Of a stretch of DNA of 7,832 nt, positions 7,172 to 7,832 are shown piece by piece. Position 1 is the first letter of the stretch, and each line of letters opens with the position of its first letter. Source of the stretch: DAHUYF01 sp035553515 (lineage in GTDB: Bacteria; Pseudomonadota; Alphaproteobacteria; ATCC43930; CGMCC-115725); NCBI GenBank assembly GCA_035553515.1, contig DATNDG010000009.1:1-7832 (forward strand), written 5' to 3'. The position numbers and the translations under genes were made by a program. The notes under the pieces were generated by a model. That model was not told the origin of the DNA. It did not search any database and worked only from the letters and a program-made list of their open reading frames with translations.

Positions 7172-7615
7172 TCACGCCGCGCAGCGAGGATCGGGCCCGG
7201 GATCGCCGCCGGCGGCCGCCACGGCCAGCCTGCCGAAATAATGCGTCCAGCCCGCCTCATGCGCCGCGCAAGCTTCGGCGTCCGGCAGGCCGCTATGGGT
7301 CATGCGCAGCAGAGTTCCGTCCTGGCGCTCGATCAGGTCGATCTCGACCAGGCTCGAACGCGGCGGGATTTTTTCGTTCCCCTGCCATCCGAAGCTGTAA
7401 GCGAGACGATGCACCGGGATGACTTCCGTGAAGCGGCCTTCAGCTCGGTTCTTGTTGGTGACGTTGACCAGGTAGAGGCCGTCGACATGCGGCTCCAGCG
7501 TCGCCTCGGTGCCCATCCAGCGCAGGATCTTGTCGGGATCGGTGAGGAAGGCGAAGACGGTGGCCGGCGGTGCTGCGATCTGCACTTCGCGCCGGACGAT
7601 AAGCGGCTCGGCCAT
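7172..7615 (-). CDS. SRPBCC / AHSA1-type small-molecule-binding domain protein
   Basis: A 147-residue cytoplasmic protein with the START-like helix-grip fold. It opens with a strand ('LIVRREVQIAAPPATVFAFLTD'), followed by 'ILRWMG' with Trp33 and then a run of alternating strands. The long C-terminal helix begins with 'HEAGWTHYFGRLAVA' (119-133), a pattern typical of AHSA1/YndB/CalC-like members. These proteins enclose a hydrophobic cavity. Most bacterial members have no known ligand; some are controlled by a neighbouring ArsR-type repressor, but none is visible here. The start is supported by GGAGGT on the minus strand at 7626-7621, five bases before the ATG. The gene converges on lhr, with only ten bases between the stops. 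The last residues ('GGDPGPDPRCAA') form a short disordered tail. The family call is firm; the function is unknown. Confidence 0.85.
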   Translation of the reverse strand: MAEPLIVRREVQIAAPPATVFAFLTDPDKILRWMGTEATLEPHVDGLYLVNVTNKNRAEGRFTEVIPVHRLAYSFGWQGNEKIPPRSSLVEIDLIERQDGTLLRMTHSGLPDAEACAAHEAGWTHYFGRLAVAAAGGDPGPDPRCAA

Positions 7616-7643
7616 GGGAAACCTCCATCGGCAGCAGCAGGGT

Positions 7644-7659
7644 AAGCTATTTCAAGCTA
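7644..7659. repeat. Direct repeat AAGCTA-N4-AAGCTA (10-bp period) over the promoter of the SRPBCC gene
   Basis: AAGCTA occurs at 7644-7649 and again at 7654-7659, separated by TTTC. The repeats are one DNA helical turn apart, in one of the few A+T-rich patches of the window. They overlap the putative -10 of the minus-strand promoter, a position suited to a regulator binding the same face of the helix. Chance cannot be excluded for six-base units. Confidence 0.4.
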
Positions 7660-7677
7660 AATCATGTTCTCCGGCAA
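7649..7677 (-). promoter_or_regulatory. Putative sigma-70-type promoter of the SRPBCC gene
   Basis: On the minus strand, TTGCCG (7677-7672) and TGAAAT (7654-7649, four of six to TATAAT) are 17 bases apart. The expected start near 7642 would leave a leader of about 27 bases containing the ribosome-binding site. This is a consensus-only prediction. Confidence 0.35.
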
Positions 7678-7695
7678 GAGCGGCGCCCTTATCAT
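7667..7695 (+). promoter_or_regulatory. Putative promoter of the right-edge gene, placed for a leaderless transcript
   Basis: TATCAT at 7690-7695 matches the -10 consensus at five of six positions. A weak TTCTCC sits 17 bases upstream at 7667-7672. Six bases separate the -10 from the ATG at 7702, so transcription would begin at or next to the start codon. It overlaps the opposite-strand promoter of the SRPBCC gene. Confidence 0.35.
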
Positions 7696-7701
7696 CCGCC
7701 G

Positions 7702-7832
7702 ATGCGGCTGTCCCCTACCCTCGCCTGGCTCCTCGATGAGGCCGGCGCCGTGCGCGGCGCCGATCATTTTCTCGCCACGCTCGGCGCGAAACTGGTCGCC
7801 GATGGGTTGCCGCTCGCGGGAGGCGCCCTCAC
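7702..7832 (+). CDS. N-terminal fragment of a possible adenylate/guanylate cyclase, 3' end outside window
   Basis: An ATG at 7702 opens a frame that stays open to the right edge, giving 43 complete codons: 'MRLSPTLAWLLDEA' followed by 'ADHFLATLGAKLVADGLPLAGG'. The pattern 'WLLDEA...ADxFLxxLxxxLxxxGLPL' resembles, from memory, the short N-terminal region preceding the catalytic domain of many class III adenylate/guanylate cyclases in alphaproteobacteria. No catalytic residue lies within the window, so this is a tentative call; a protein of unknown function with a similar N-terminus is the alternative. There is no Shine-Dalgarno sequence ahead of the ATG. Translation in G+C-rich DNA with codons ending mainly in G or C supports a real gene. 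Confidence 0.45.
   Translation, partial: MRLSPTLAWLLDEAGAVRGADHFLATLGAKLVADGLPLAGGAL

Noticed and set aside
7161..7178. Short inverted repeat GGCGT...ACGCC between lhr and the SRPBCC gene, as a bidirectional terminator
   Set aside because: The stem has only five base pairs with an eight-base loop, and no T-run follows on either strand.
2794..7260. A 1488-codon open frame on the minus strand, opposite nearly all of lhr
   Set aside because: It is low in hydrophobic structure, very rich in Arg, Ala and Gly, matches no family I recognise, and mirrors the codon bias of lhr. It is a shadow frame typical of G+C-rich DNA.
7630..7640. GCAGCAGCAG trinucleotide run
   Set aside because: Three units only, too short to be treated as a repeat tract.

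Overview
The window looks like ordinary chromosome from a G+C-rich alphaproteobacterium. The coding sequence ends its codons mostly in G or C, and long stop-free shadow frames lie opposite every real gene. The protein types (a large Lhr helicase, an AlkB-like dioxygenase, a berberine-bridge-type flavoprotein, and an N-terminus resembling the adenylate cyclases of this class) fit that placement. The class assignment is an inference; no rRNA or tRNA in the window can test it. I see no insertion sequence, CRISPR array, integrase, tRNA or phage gene.

Layout from left to right. The 3' end of a probable solute-binding protein or domain (1-400, +) runs off the left edge. A 236-base gap follows, with a perfect-arm CRP-type palindrome (493-508) and a plausible -10 element. 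These lead into a complete FAD-linked oxidoreductase (637-2058, +). Its 3' end overlaps by 17 bases the 3' end of a convergent AlkB-like 2-oxoglutarate/Fe(II) dioxygenase (2042-2677, -). The dioxygenase is divergent, across a 158-base gap, from a full-length Lhr helicase (2836-7161, +), which fills more than half of the window. Ten bases beyond the lhr stop is the stop of a convergent SRPBCC/AHSA1-type protein (7172-7615, -). A divergent gene that may encode an adenylate/guanylate cyclase begins at 7702 and runs off the right edge.

The only functional grouping I can defend is the divergent alkB-like/lhr pair: direct reversal of base alkylation beside a DNA-repair helicase, sharing one regulatory gap. 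The other genes look like independent single-gene units. There is a weak thematic link between the CRP-type site near the left end and the possible cyclase at the right end, but it rests on a 43-residue fragment. I found no previously undescribed multi-gene system. The points most worth a second look are the CRP-like site, the shared alkB/lhr control region with its hairpin, and the possibly leaderless start of the right-hand gene.
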